A stretch of 64,000 nt of DNA, from positions 46,644 through 110,643 of the forward strand of contig VBFH01000027.1 in assembly GCA_005883575.1 (NCBI GenBank). The letters run 5' to 3'. This document shows, piece by piece, positions 1 through 8,376 of this stretch. This DNA comes from Chloroflexota bacterium (GTDB lineage Bacteria > Chloroflexota > Dormibacteria > Dormibacterales > Dormibacteraceae). The notes beneath the pieces were generated by a model. The model made no database searches, was not told where the DNA came from, and worked only from the letters and a program-made list of their open reading frames with translations. Both the position numbers and the translations under genes were made by a program. Within the stretch, counting starts at the first letter, position 1. Each line of letters begins with the position of its first letter.

Positions 1-960
1 CAGCGCGACGTCGAACGGGCCGTTGACGAATCCGATCGCGAACATCGCAAGCGCAACCACGATCACCGAGCTCGCGAGCGGTAAGAAAGCCATCGACATC
101 GCGCAGCCGAGCACCGAGACGACCATCAGCTGCCTCTCCCGACCCGCCATCCGGATCCGGCCCGTGAGCAACGCCGAGACGATCCCGGCGGCGCCCATCA
201 ATCCTTCCAGGTAGCCGACGGTGGCAGGACCCTGGTGAAAGCGTCCGAGAAGTAAGACTGGCACCGCGATCAGGAGGCATCCCCATCCGGCGCTGGAGCT
301 GGAAAGGGTGAGCGCAATTCCCCTGATCGTCGGATTACGCACGACATAGACCAGGCCGGCCCACGCGTCCCGCAGCACATCGCCATCGGTGCGCCTGAGG
401 CCTGGGTCGTGAACGCTCAACATCGCGATCACAGCGGACGCGAACACGACGCCTGTCGCGGCCAGCGCCCACTCGCCACCCGCGATCGCGACGAGCACTC
501 CCCCCAGCGGCGCCCCGATCAGTGACGCAACCACGTGCGTCGTGCTGTCCAGCGCGTTGGCGCGCTCCCACAGGCGGGTTGGCACGAGGGTCGGAAACAG
601 CGAACGCCCTCCCGCGGCGCTGAGAGGTCCGGTGAGCGACGCGACGCCACAGATGGTGAGGAGAAGGGCCCCTGGCAACGCGTGGGCCAGAGACAGGCCG
701 GCCAGCAGCAAGAGCGCGGCCGATGCGATCGCGTAATCGACTGTCACCAGCCGGGCGCGCCCGTAACGGTCGAGGAGAGCGCCCGCGATCGGGGAAAGGC
801 ACAGCCCGGGAAAGGTCAGCAGAAACGCCGCCGCACCGGCCAGCTGCGGCGAGTGATATCCGGAGAGCACGAAGAGCACCAGGCTGACTGTGAGCATCTG
901 CCCGGCGATTCGACCGAGCAGGAGGCTCACGACGAGGCGGGGAAATCCCTGAACGCGCAT
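1..960 (-). CDS. MFS transporter, C-terminus beyond window edge
   Basis: Reading leftward from an ATG at 960, an open frame of 320 codons runs off the window start. It encodes a very hydrophobic protein with repeated membrane segments. A major-facilitator motif A (LLDRYGRARL, about residues 62-71) lies between the second and third segments. The pattern resembles 12-TM drug or siderophore exporters of the MFS_3/EntS type, so export of a small molecule by proton antiport is likely but the substrate cannot be named. The start is 52 nt downstream of the uvrA stop on the same strand, so it may be co-transcribed with uvrA. No clear Shine-Dalgarno precedes the ATG, and the reading frame stays open upstream into uvrA. 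Confidence 0.8.
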   Translation of the reverse strand, partial: MRVQGFPRLVVSLLLGRIAGQMLTVSLVLFVLSGYHSPQLAGAAAFLLTFPGLCLSPIAGALLDRYGRARLVTVDYAIASAALLLLAGLSLAHALPGALLLTICGVASLTGPLSAAGGRSLFPTLVPTRLWERANALDSTTHVVASLIGAPLGGVLVAIAGGEWALAATGVVFASAVIAMLSVHDPGLRRTDGDVLRDAWAGLVYVVRNPTIRGIALTLSSSSAGWGCLLIAVPVLLLGRFHQGPATVGYLEGLMGAAGIVSALLTGRIRMAGRERQLMVVSVLGCAMSMAFLPLASSVIVVALAMFAIGFVNGPFDVAL

Positions 961-1012
961 CAGCGCGCTGTAGGCGGCGGGGACCTGGGTTTCGAGCTCG
1001 GTGGTCGTGTTT

Positions 1013-3961
1013 CTAGCCGACCGCCACGCGGGCGCGCTTGGAGCGCCCGGCGCCGTTGGCCGACATCGAGCTCTTGCGCGCCCTGGCGAGCGGCTCACGC
1101 AGATACTGTCCTGTGGCCGAATCACGATTGGCGGAAAGCCGCTCGGGCGTGCCCTCGGCGATGATGTAGCCGCCTTTTTCGCCGCCCTCCGGTCCAAGGT
1201 CGATGAGCCAGTCCGCGGTCTTCAACACGTCGAGGTTGTGCTCGATCACGACCACGGTGTTGCCGTGGTCGACGAGGCGGTGGAGGACTGCGAGCAGCCG
1301 CTCGACGTCGGCGTAGTGAAGGCCGGTGGTCGGCTCGTCGAGCAGGTAAAGCGTGCTGCCTGTATCGCGTCGCGAGAGCTCCGCCGACAGCTTCACCCGC
1401 TGCGCCTCACCCCCGGACAGCTGGGTCGCGGGCTGGCCAAGCCGGATGTAGCCAAGGCCGACATCGTGGAGAGTCCTGAGCTTGGTCTTGATCGCCGGCA
1501 CGTTCTCGAAAACGTCCAGCGCCTCGTCCACCGTCATCTCCAGCACCTCGGAGATCGAGTGGCCGCGAAACTTGACCTCCTGCACCTCGCGCGAGTAGCG
1601 CGTGCCGTGGCAGACCTCGCACGGCACGTAAACGTCGGGCAGGAACTGCATCTCGATCTGGATGATGCCGTCGCCCTGGCAAGCCTCACACCGGCCGCCT
1701 TTGACGTTGAAGCTGAATCGCCCGGGCTTGTACCCCCGCATCTTCGCCTCGGGCAGGCTCGCGAAGAGGTCGCGGATGTAGGTGAACATACCGGTGTAGG
1801 TCGCGGGATTGCTCCGAGGGGTGCGGCCAATCGGCGACTGATCGATGTCTATCGCCTTGTCCAGATGTTCGAGCCCCTCGACCGCGCGATGCGGTCCCGG
1901 CCGGTCCTTGGCTCGATAGAAGTGCTGCGCGACCTTGCGGCTGAGGATGTCGGTGATCAGCGACGACTTGCCTGAGCCGCTCACACCGGACACCGCGACG
2001 AAGGTCCCCAGCGGAATCGAAACGTCGATGTTCTTCAGGTTGTTCGCCTGTGCGCCGCGAATCACGAGCTGCTTGCCGCTTCCCCTCCGGCGCCGCGGCG
2101 GGACCGGGATCATGCGGTCGCCGCGAAGGTAGGCGGCGGTGATCGAGTGCGGATCCCGAAGCACTTTCTCGACCGGTCCGGCCGCGACGATCTCCCCGCC
2201 GTGCTCGCCCGCGGCAGGTCCGATGTCAACCATGTAGTCGGCCGAGCGGATCGTCTCTTCGTCATGCTCGACCACGATCAGTGTGTTCCCCAGGTCGCGA
2301 AGGCTGATGAGGGTGTTGATGAGCCGGCGATTGTCGCGCTGGTGGAGACCGATCGAAGGCTCGTCCAGGATGTAGAGGACCCCCATCAACTTGGAACCGA
2401 TTTGGGTCGCCAGCCTGATCCGCTGGGACTCACCACCGCTGAGTGTGTTCGCGCCGCGGTCGATTGTGAGGTAGTCGAGACCGACATCGATCATGAACCG
2501 CAGGCGCTCGCGGATCTCTTTCAAGATGCCGCGGGCGATCAGCTGCTCGCGCTCAGTCATGTCGGACTTGTCGAAGAAGCTGATCGCCTTGCTCACCGAC
2601 AGCTGGCACACGTCGGCGATGTTGTGGCCGCTGACGGTCACCGCCAGGGATTCAGGCTTGAGCCGGGTTCCCTTGCAGGCCGGGCAGGGCTTGTCCGACA
2701 TGTAGCGCTCGAGCTCCGCCTTCAGATACTCCGACTGCGTCTCCTCGTAGCGCCTCTGCAGGTTCGCGACCACGCCCTCGAACGGAGCCTCGTACCAGCG
2801 TGAGTGGCCGTACTGGTTCTTGTAACCGAAGCGGATCTTCTTCTCGCCGGTGCCGTTGAGCAGCACGTTCTGATGCTGCTTGGTCAGCTTCGACCAGGGC
2901 TTGTCCATGTCGATGCCGAAGTACTTGCTGACCGATTCGAGCAGCTCTGGATAGAAGAACTGCGAGCGGCTCCAGGCGGCTATCGCGCCCTGGCGAAGCG
3001 TCAGCGACGGGTCCGGCACCACGAGGTCCGCGTCCACGACCAGCTGCGAGCCCAAACCGGTGCACACTGGGCACGCTCCGTGCGGGTTGTTGAAGGAGAA
3101 GTTGCGCGGCTCCGGCTCGGGCACGTTCGTCCCGTCGTACGGGCACGCGTAGTCCTGTGACATGTTGATCTCTTCGTCGAACCGCTGAGGGGGGAGTCCC
3201 CCCTTTGGGCCGGTCGCGCTTCGCGCTTGCTCTGGCGCACCCCCCTGTGGGACGATGATCACCGCGCCTCCGCCCAGCCTGGCCGCGGTCTCGATCGAGT
3301 CGACCAGCCGCGTGCGCTGCTCCGGGCCCACAACGATCCGGTCGACCACGACCTGGATGTCGTGCTTCTTGTTTTTGTCCATCGGGATCGACTCGCCGAT
3401 CTCGTAAAGGCTGCCGTCGACGCGCACCCGGACGAAACCGGACTTCCTCACGTCGTCGATGAGCGAGCGGTACTCGCCCTTCCGGCCCTTCACCACCGGG
3501 CCCAGGACCATGATCCGCGTGCCCTGCGGCAGCTTTTCCACGTGGTCGGCCATCTGCTCCACGGTCTGGCGCCGGACCTCGCGCCCGCACACCGGACAGT
3601 GCGGGTGGCCGACGCGCGCGTAGAGCAGCCGCAGGTAGTCGTAGACCTCGGTCACCGTGCCTACGGTCGAGCGCGGGTTCTTCGACGTGCCCTTCTGGTC
3701 GATCGAGATCGCAGGCGAGAGTCCCTCGATGATGTCGACGTCCGGCTTTTCCATCTGGCCAAGGAACTGCCGCGCGTACGCGGAAAGCGACTCGACGTAG
3801 CGGCGTTGGCCTTCCGCGTAGATGGTGTCGAACGCGAGCGACGACTTGCCGGACCCCGACAGTCCGGTGAAGACGATAAGCCTGTCCCGCGGGATGGACA
3901 GGGTGACGTTCTTGAGGTTGTGCTCGCGCGCCCCGCGGATGGTGATCTGGTCTGTGGGCAT
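1013..3961 (-). CDS. uvrA: UvrABC excinuclease subunit A
   Basis: This 982-aa protein is the DNA-damage sensor of nucleotide excision repair; UvrA dimers load UvrB on lesions. Two ABC ATPase modules are visible: Walker [10 protein letters not shown] at residues 33-41 with signature LSGGESQR, and a second GVSGSGKSS near 655 with LSGGEAQR. The C-terminal zinc module (CEAC...CEVC) is intact. The first zinc module reads CPYDG near residue 273 where the usual form is CPYCG, so one ligand is Asp. Residues about 240-260 are an extra Gly/Pro-rich stretch encoded by a GC-rich palindromic insert. An AAGG-type ribosome site precedes the ATG. uvrB lies 2 kb away on the same strand but is not contiguous. 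Confidence 0.97.
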   Translation of the reverse strand: MPTDQITIRGAREHNLKNVTLSIPRDRLIVFTGLSGSGKSSLAFDTIYAEGQRRYVESLSAYARQFLGQMEKPDVDIIEGLSPAISIDQKGTSKNPRSTVGTVTEVYDYLRLLYARVGHPHCPVCGREVRRQTVEQMADHVEKLPQGTRIMVLGPVVKGRKGEYRSLIDDVRKSGFVRVRVDGSLYEIGESIPMDKNKKHDIQVVVDRIVVGPEQRTRLVDSIETAARLGGGAVIIVPQGGAPEQARSATGPKGGLPPQRFDEEINMSQDYACPYDGTNVPEPEPRNFSFNNPHGACPVCTGLGSQLVVDADLVVPDPSLTLRQGAIAAWSRSQFFYPELLESVSKYFGIDMDKPWSKLTKQHQNVLLNGTGEKKIRFGYKNQYGHSRWYEAPFEGVVANLQRRYEETQSEYLKAELERYMSDKPCPACKGTRLKPESLAVTVSGHNIADVCQLSVSKAISFFDKSDMTEREQLIARGILKEIRERLRFMIDVGLDYLTIDRGANTLSGGESQRIRLATQIGSKLMGVLYILDEPSIGLHQRDNRRLINTLISLRDLGNTLIVVEHDEETIRSADYMVDIGPAAGEHGGEIVAAGPVEKVLRDPHSITAAYLRGDRMIPVPPRRRRGSGKQLVIRGAQANNLKNIDVSIPLGTFVAVSGVSGSGKSSLITDILSRKVAQHFYRAKDRPGPHRAVEGLEHLDKAIDIDQSPIGRTPRSNPATYTGMFTYIRDLFASLPEAKMRGYKPGRFSFNVKGGRCEACQGDGIIQIEMQFLPDVYVPCEVCHGTRYSREVQEVKFRGHSISEVLEMTVDEALDVFENVPAIKTKLRTLHDVGLGYIRLGQPATQLSGGEAQRVKLSAELSRRDTGSTLYLLDEPTTGLHYADVERLLAVLHRLVDHGNTVVVIEHNLDVLKTADWLIDLGPEGGEKGGYIIAEGTPERLSANRDSATGQYLREPLARARKSSMSANGAGRSKRARVAVG
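3182..3244. repeat. GC-rich palindromic insert inside uvrA
   Basis: The segment contains GGGGGG-AGT-CCCCCC (3189-3203), a GCGC-TTC-GCGC hairpin, and a closing ACCCCCCTG. In uvrA it is translated in frame as a roughly 21-residue Gly/Pro/Ala-rich loop between a conserved beta-strand and the zinc module. From memory the family has no comparable insertion here. It looks like a short mobile palindrome tolerated in frame, but it could also be lineage-specific loop expansion. Confidence 0.5.
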
Positions 3962-3973
3962 CCGGACCTTCGG

Positions 3974-4372
3974 TTATTCCTTATTCCGTGTGATGGCAAA
4001 CGTGCCGCTCGCGGTGGCGACCAGGCGCCCGCCTGGACCCTCGACCCGGCACTCGGTGACCGCTGTCCGCCTCCCGGCATGGACCACGCGGCCGGTCGCG
4101 CGCAGCGTCTCGCCCACCTTCGCCGCGGAGATGAAGCTGAGCTTCAGGTCGAAGCTCATCGAGCGCACGACGCTGGGACTGATGGTACGCAAGGAGCGGC
4201 CCATGGCGGAGTCGGCCAGCGCACTGATCACGCCCCCATGAACGAAACCGGCGGTGTTGGCCATGTCTTCGGTCGGGGTCATCTTCACGATCGCCGCGCC
4301 CTCTACGGTCGCGACGTCTTTGATCCCGATCCATCGCCACGCCGGCGACAGCTCGTGGACCTTGCTACTCAC
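3974..4372 (-). CDS. PaaI-family acyl-CoA thioesterase
   Basis: This 132-aa single hotdog-fold protein carries the conserved [14 protein letters not shown] segment (about residues 45-58), which holds the catalytic and CoA-binding region of PaaI/YdiI thioesterases. It should hydrolyse acyl-CoA or aryl-CoA thioesters in the cytosol. It ends 12 nt before the uvrA start and overlaps the preceding thioesterase by 8 nt, so the two hotdog genes form one transcription unit leading toward uvrA. Pairing of two hotdog genes suggests a hetero-oligomer or two chain-length specificities. The natural substrate is unknown; aromatic-CoA genes elsewhere in the window make phenylacetyl- or benzoyl-type CoAs plausible. 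Confidence 0.85.
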   Translation of the reverse strand: MSSKVHELSPAWRWIGIKDVATVEGAAIVKMTPTEDMANTAGFVHGGVISALADSAMGRSLRTISPSVVRSMSFDLKLSFISAAKVGETLRATGRVVHAGRRTAVTECRVEGPGGRLVATASGTFAITRNKE

Positions 4373-4826
4373 GGCCCTGGCCCTCGGGCACCGGCATACA
4401 CGTAGAGGACGCGCGCGCGATCAGCCGCTCCTGATCGTCGAACACGTCCGCCTCGCTGAAGAGCAGCGTCTGGCGCATCTCGACCACCCGGCCGACGGCG
4501 CGAAGGCGACCCTCGATGGCGGGCCGCAGGAAGTTGATCTTCAGCTCGATCGTGGTGTTCCACATCCCGTCTTCCTGGAGGGTCGCCAGCGACATCCCCA
4601 TGGCGGCGTCTGCGATCTGGGTGATCACGCCACCCTGGACGACCCCTCCCCCATGTCGGTGCTGGGGTCCGGCGATTAGCTCGAGCACCACGCGGCCGGG
4701 CTCCGCCTCGGTGATGCGGGCGCCGAGCGTCTCCATCCATCCCGCCGGCTCGGCGACCAGCAGCGTCTCGGCGCGGCTGATATTTTGAACACGTTCTAAT
4801 TGTCTTGACATTCGGCGGCCGGTCAT
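4365..4826 (-). CDS. PaaI-family acyl-CoA thioesterase (second copy)
   Basis: A second hotdog thioesterase with the motif QGGVITQIADAAMGMS. The longest frame starts at 4826 (153 aa), but its first ~25 codons are AT-rich, unlike the rest, and overlap the promoter/operator region 4785-4852. The true start is therefore probably further in, for example ATG at 4736 (METLGARITEAEPG), although that removes part of the usual N-terminal helix. The gene is divergent from the membrane protein and TetR gene, and the shared control region has two matching dyads. This makes it likely that the TetR protein at 5276 represses it. Confidence 0.82.
   Translation of the reverse strand: MTGRRMSRQLERVQNISRAETLLVAEPAGWMETLGARITEAEPGRVVLELIAGPQHRHGGGVVQGGVITQIADAAMGMSLATLQEDGMWNTTIELKINFLRPAIEGRLRAVGRVVEMRQTLLFSEADVFDDQERLIARASSTCMPVPEGQGRE
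4785..4798. promoter_or_regulatory. Operator 1, TTGAACACGTTCTA
   Basis: Imperfect dyad nearly identical to the perfect dyad at 4839-4852, with a 54-bp centre-to-centre distance (about five helical turns). It lies on the thioesterase side of the divergent region. Likely bound by the TetR regulator encoded at 5276. Confidence 0.6.
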
Positions 4827-4833
4827 TTAGGCT
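4805..4833 (+). promoter_or_regulatory. Sigma70-like promoter of membrane protein-tetR unit
   Basis: TTGACA (4805-4810), a 17-nt spacer, then TAGGCT (4828-4833). The predicted transcription start, near 4840, falls inside the perfect operator dyad, so repressor binding there would block initiation. Confidence 0.6.
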
Positions 4834-4838
4834 CTAAC

Positions 4839-4852
4839 TTGAACATGTTCAA
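4839..4852. promoter_or_regulatory. Operator 2, perfect dyad TTGAACATGTTCAA
   Basis: A 14-bp perfect inverted repeat just downstream of the -10 box, 25 nt before the likely ATG of the membrane protein gene. Size and position are typical for TetR-family autoregulation. Confidence 0.65.
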
Positions 4853-4876
4853 ATTCAGCGAAATGGGGTGATGACA

Positions 4877-5266
4877 ATGGATCTCCGCCTGATCGACTAC
4901 GTGATCTATATCCTGGCAAGCGTGCTCCTGACGGTCTGGGTGGGCGACACCCTGTACCGCAACGGCCGCCCGTTCCTCGTCTCCGTGTTCAAAGAGGACG
5001 GCCTTGCCGACTCCGTGAACCGCCTCCTCGTGGTCGGCTTCTACCTCGTCAACTTCGGCTCCGCGGCGATTCTGATCAACACGGGTGGGGTGCCTCCGAC
5101 CGTGGCCGACATGCTCAAGCAGACAGTGACGCGGGTCGGCGTCGTGCTTCTCGTCCTCGGCTTCATGCACTTCAACAACCTGTTGATCCTGCGCACGATC
5201 CGCAGGCGCGACAAGCCCATGCCTCCGATCAACTACAACCCGTACCAACCCGCGCCGGGAGCCTAG
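4877..5266 (+). CDS. Small three-helix membrane protein of unknown function
   Basis: About 129 residues with three predicted membrane helices (roughly residues 5-25, 50-70 and 85-105) and a basic, proline-rich C-terminal tail (RTIRRRDKP...). GGGG at 4865-4868 is 8 nt before the ATG at 4877, which favours this start over GTG 4868 or ATG 4871. I recognise a conserved type of unannotated actinobacterial/Chloroflexi-like membrane protein but no defined function. It is co-transcribed with the TetR gene 9 nt downstream, and both are controlled by the dyads upstream. Its link to the divergent thioesterases suggests a role in lipid or acyl-CoA stress. Confidence 0.75.
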   Translation: MDLRLIDYVIYILASVLLTVWVGDTLYRNGRPFLVSVFKEDGLADSVNRLLVVGFYLVNFGSAAILINTGGVPPTVADMLKQTVTRVGVVLLVLGFMHFNNLLILRTIRRRDKPMPPINYNPYQPAPGA

Positions 5267-5275
5267 GAGAGCGAC

Positions 5276-5962
5276 TTGGCCATCGTCTTGCCGAAGACGA
5301 GAAAGGGTGAAAACTCGAGGGCGGCAATCCTGAACGCCGCCCTCGACCTCTTCCGGGAACGTGGCTACGAGGCGACCACCATGCGCGCGATTGCCGATCT
5401 GGCCGGCGTCTCGCTCGGAGGCTCGTACCACTACTTTCCCTCCAAGGAGCACCTCGTCCTGGAGTTCTACCGCCACACCCACGAGCTGCACCTGGTCGCG
5501 ATTGCGCCGCTGCTCGCCCGCGAGAAGGACCTGGGGTCGCGCCTGCGTGGCACGGTCCGTGCGGTCGTCATCACGTGCGAGCCGTTCCACGCAGTCGCGG
5601 GTTCGATCTTCAGCACCGTCGCGAATCCATCCAGCCCGCTCAACCCGTTCGGCGGCGCGGCCAGGCCGCTGCGGGAAGAGGTCGTCGCCCTGTACGCCGA
5701 GGTCGTCAAAGGTTCGGACGCCCGAATCCCGGCGGACATCGCCGAGATGCTGCCATTGACGCTCTGGCTTTACCAGATGGCGATCCTCTACTTCTGGATC
5801 TTTGATAGATCGCCTGGGCGGCTGCGGACCCTCGAGGTGATCGACGAGACGACCGAGCTGATCGTCAGGCTGCTCGGCCTTGCCAACCTTCCGGTGCTCC
5901 GCAGCTCGCGCAAGCGCATCCTCGGCCTGGTCAGAAGCGTCGCGGGAGGATCGATCGCCTAA
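5276..5962 (+). CDS. TetR/AcrR-family transcriptional repressor
   Basis: A 228-aa protein with an N-terminal TetR helix-turn-helix (residues ~17-63: AALDLFRERGYEATTMRAIA...GGSYHYFPSKEHL) and a larger helical ligand-binding domain. The TTG start is supported by AGGAG six nt upstream, overlapping the preceding stop codon. It probably binds the TTGAAC-N2-GTTCAA dyads at 4785 and 4839 and represses both divergent units. The inducer could be an acyl-CoA or a hydrophobic compound, given the thioesterase targets; this is inference. Its stop codon overlaps the convergent uvrB stop by 4 nt. Confidence 0.88.
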   Translation: MAIVLPKTRKGENSRAAILNAALDLFRERGYEATTMRAIADLAGVSLGGSYHYFPSKEHLVLEFYRHTHELHLVAIAPLLAREKDLGSRLRGTVRAVVITCEPFHAVAGSIFSTVANPSSPLNPFGGAARPLREEVVALYAEVVKGSDARIPADIAEMLPLTLWLYQMAILYFWIFDRSPGRLRTLEVIDETTELIVRLLGLANLPVLRSSRKRILGLVRSVAGGSIA

Positions 5963-8040
5963 GGACCGCGACGTGTCTTTCTCCAGTTGCGGATGGTCGT
6001 CTTCTGCTTGGGCGCCGCGGCGATCGCCATCGCAACGTCCGCGTCATCCTCTTTGGCGTCGAGCTCTCCGGAGAGCCGCCGGCGCAGAAGGATGATTCGA
6101 TCGCGAACCCTCGCCGCGTCCTCGAACTGCAGCTCCTTGGAGAGCCGGCGCATCTCCTTCTCCAGGTCGCGGACGATCGCGAGCAGGTCTTCCCGCGGCA
6201 CCCCCGCACCGGCCATGATCTCGATCGCATCCGCCTGGATGTCGTTCTCGTTGATCTCGAGCGCGTAGATCGCCTTCTTCACCGTCTCCGGCGTGATGCC
6301 GTGCTCGGCGTTGTAGACGGTCTGCTTGTTGCGCCGGCGCTCGGTTTCATCCAGGGCCTGCCGCATCGAGTCGGTGATCGAGTCTGCGTACATGACCACG
6401 TGGCCTTCTACGTTCCTGGCCGCACGGCCGATGATCTGGATGAAGGAGCGGTACGCGCGCAGGTAGCCCTCCTTGTCGGCGTCGAGGATGCCGATGAAAG
6501 CGACCTCAGGCAAGTCCAGGCCTTCGCGCAGCAGGTTGATGCCGACCACGACATCAACCTCGCCGGTGCGAAGGGCGGTCAGGACCTCGATGCGCTGCAT
6601 CGCGTCGAGCTCCGAGTGGAGGTAACGGACCTTGACGCCGTACTCCCGCAGGTAGTCGGCGAGGTCCTCGGCGAAGCGCTTGGTCAACGTGGTGACGAGC
6701 GAGCGCTGCCCCATCTCGGTGCGCTTCTTCACCTCGGCCAGGAGGTCGTCGATCTGGCCTTCGGTCGGCCGCACCTCGACGGTCGGGTCGACCAGGCCCG
6801 TCGGCCGCACGACCATCTCGGCGGTCCGCTGCGAGCGGCGCGTCTCATAAGGCCCCGGCGTCGCCGAGACGTAGATCACGTTGCGCGCCCGCTCCTCCCA
6901 CTCTTCGAAGCTCAACGGCCTGTTGTCGAACGCGCTCGGCAGGCGAAAGCCGTACTCGACGAGCGCGGCCTTGCGCGAGCGATCGCCGCCGAGCATGCCT
7001 CCGATCTGCGGCACCGCGACGTGCGATTCGTCGACGAAGATAAGGGCGTCGTCGGGCAGGAAGTCCATCAGCGTGTACGGCGCCTCGCCCGGCTTGCGCC
7101 GGGTCAGGTGCAGCGAGTAGTTCTCAATCCCCGCGCAGGTTCCGGTCTCGCGCATCATCTCGAGGTCGAAGTTCGTGCGCTGCCGGAGACGCTGCGCTTC
7201 GAGCAGGCGGCCGTGGTCTTCGAACCACTTGCAGCGCTCTTCCAGCTCAGCCTCGATGTCGACCATCGCCAGGCGCAGCTTGTCGGCGGGCGTGACGTAG
7301 TGCGAGGCCGGGAAAACGGTGAACTCCCGCTTCGCGCCCAGGATCTCACCGGTGATGGCGTCCAGCTCCTGGATGCGCTCCACCTCGTCGCCGAAGAACT
7401 CGACCCTGTAAACCTTCTCCTCGTTGGCGGGCACGAGGTCGACCACGTCGCCACGCACCCGGAACCGTAGGCGGGCAAGGTCGTAATCGTTGCGCTCGTA
7501 GAGCATCTCGGTGAGCTTGCGCAGAAAGACTTCGCGGCGAATCGACTGGCCCTTTTCGATGCGCAGCGACTCGCCCATGTAGTCCTCGACCGAACCGATG
7601 CCGTAGATGCAGCTGACGCTCGCCACCACCAGCACGTCGCGACGTGTGAGCAGCGACTGCGTCGCCGAGTGACGCATGCGGTCGATGTCGTCGTTCCGGC
7701 TCGAGTCCTTCTCGATGTAGGTGTCGCTGCGCGCGATGTACGCCTCGGGCTGGTAGTAGTCGTAGTAGCTGACGAAGTACTCGACGGCGTTGTCCGGCAG
7801 AAGACGCCGGAACTCCGCGCACAGCTGCGCCGCGAGCGTCTTGTTTGGGCTCAGGACCAGCACCGGCCGCTGCAGCTCCTCGACGACCCAGGACATGACG
7901 TTGGTCTTGCCGCTGCCGGTGACACCGGCAAGGACCTGCTGGATCAGGCCCGAGCGCACGCCTTCGACGAGCTCGGCGATCGCCTGCGGCTGGTCGCCCG
8001 CCGGCCTGAAGGGTGCGTCGACGCGAAAACGGTTGGGCAT
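5959..8040 (-). CDS. uvrB: UvrABC excinuclease subunit B
   Basis: A 693-aa helicase-like subunit that verifies damage and recruits UvrC. Walker A GVTGSGKT is at residues 39-46. The damage-verifying beta-hairpin region (YYDYYQPEAYIARSDTYIEK) follows, then the DEAD-like DESH box, the helicase motifs VGINLLREGLD and QIIGRAARN, and a C-terminal UVR domain (LSKELQFEDAARVRD) that contacts UvrC. The length fits the family. A TAGAAT box 12 nt upstream of the ATG suggests a near-leaderless transcript. The stop codon overlaps the convergent tetR gene. Confidence 0.97.
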   Translation of the reverse strand: MPNRFRVDAPFRPAGDQPQAIAELVEGVRSGLIQQVLAGVTGSGKTNVMSWVVEELQRPVLVLSPNKTLAAQLCAEFRRLLPDNAVEYFVSYYDYYQPEAYIARSDTYIEKDSSRNDDIDRMRHSATQSLLTRRDVLVVASVSCIYGIGSVEDYMGESLRIEKGQSIRREVFLRKLTEMLYERNDYDLARLRFRVRGDVVDLVPANEEKVYRVEFFGDEVERIQELDAITGEILGAKREFTVFPASHYVTPADKLRLAMVDIEAELEERCKWFEDHGRLLEAQRLRQRTNFDLEMMRETGTCAGIENYSLHLTRRKPGEAPYTLMDFLPDDALIFVDESHVAVPQIGGMLGGDRSRKAALVEYGFRLPSAFDNRPLSFEEWEERARNVIYVSATPGPYETRRSQRTAEMVVRPTGLVDPTVEVRPTEGQIDDLLAEVKKRTEMGQRSLVTTLTKRFAEDLADYLREYGVKVRYLHSELDAMQRIEVLTALRTGEVDVVVGINLLREGLDLPEVAFIGILDADKEGYLRAYRSFIQIIGRAARNVEGHVVMYADSITDSMRQALDETERRRNKQTVYNAEHGITPETVKKAIYALEINENDIQADAIEIMAGAGVPREDLLAIVRDLEKEMRRLSKELQFEDAARVRDRIILLRRRLSGELDAKEDDADVAMAIAAAPKQKTTIRNWRKTRRGP

Positions 8041-8052
8041 CGGTGTCGCCTA

Positions 8053-8058
8053 ATTCTA
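8053..8058 (-). promoter_or_regulatory. -10 box TAGAAT of uvrB
   Basis: On the minus strand, TAGAAT is followed by 12 nt and then the uvrB ATG. No convincing -35 is seen. It matches a recurring pattern in the window (polA, bifunctional nuclease, rpsU, marR, flippase). Confidence 0.4.
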
Positions 8059-8154
8059 AGGCGCACAAACGTTCGGGAACGGTCGGGCAACCAGCCGACG
8101 CGTTACCGAGGTGGGAGCCATTTTGGTGGGGACCATTTTCACCAGGAGGTACGG

Positions 8155-8376
8155 ATGAAGGACGAGGTCACGGGGAAGGCGGACGAGCTCAAGGGCAAGG
8201 TGACCGGCGACAAGTCCGAGGAGTTGAAGGGGAAGGCAGAGCAGGAAGCGGACAAGATGCGACGCACCGGCCGCGACATCCGCGACGACATCAAGGACAA
8301 CGCCGACGACATGGATGCTGAGGCCCGCGCGCGAGAGCGCGAAGCGGAGACCGTTCGCCAAAAGAGGTCATGGTAA
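8155..8376 (+). CDS. CsbD-like general stress protein
   Basis: A 73-aa, strongly charged protein with the CsbD repeat pattern (KADELKGKVTGDKSEELKGK) followed by an acidic/basic helical tail. A strong AGGAGG at 8144-8149 is 5 nt before the ATG, indicating high expression. CsbD proteins accumulate in general stress in many soil bacteria, but their molecular role is not established. The last 9 nt overlap the convergent moeA stop. Confidence 0.85.
   Translation: MKDEVTGKADELKGKVTGDKSEELKGKAEQEADKMRRTGRDIRDDIKDNADDMDAEARAREREAETVRQKRSW

Noticed and set aside
3227..4405. Long open frame (392 codons) antisense to uvrA and a thioesterase
   Set aside because: High GC makes long antisense frames common; its translation is low-complexity and the opposite strand has clear conserved genes.
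6301..7470. 389-codon frame antisense to uvrB
   Set aside because: No recognisable motif, and uvrB covers the region with full conservation.
8070..8085. LexA/SOS box upstream of uvrB (GTTCGGGAAC)
   Set aside because: The half-sites are in the order GTTC...GAAC, opposite to the GAAC...GTTC of known LexA boxes, and uvrA has no similar site.
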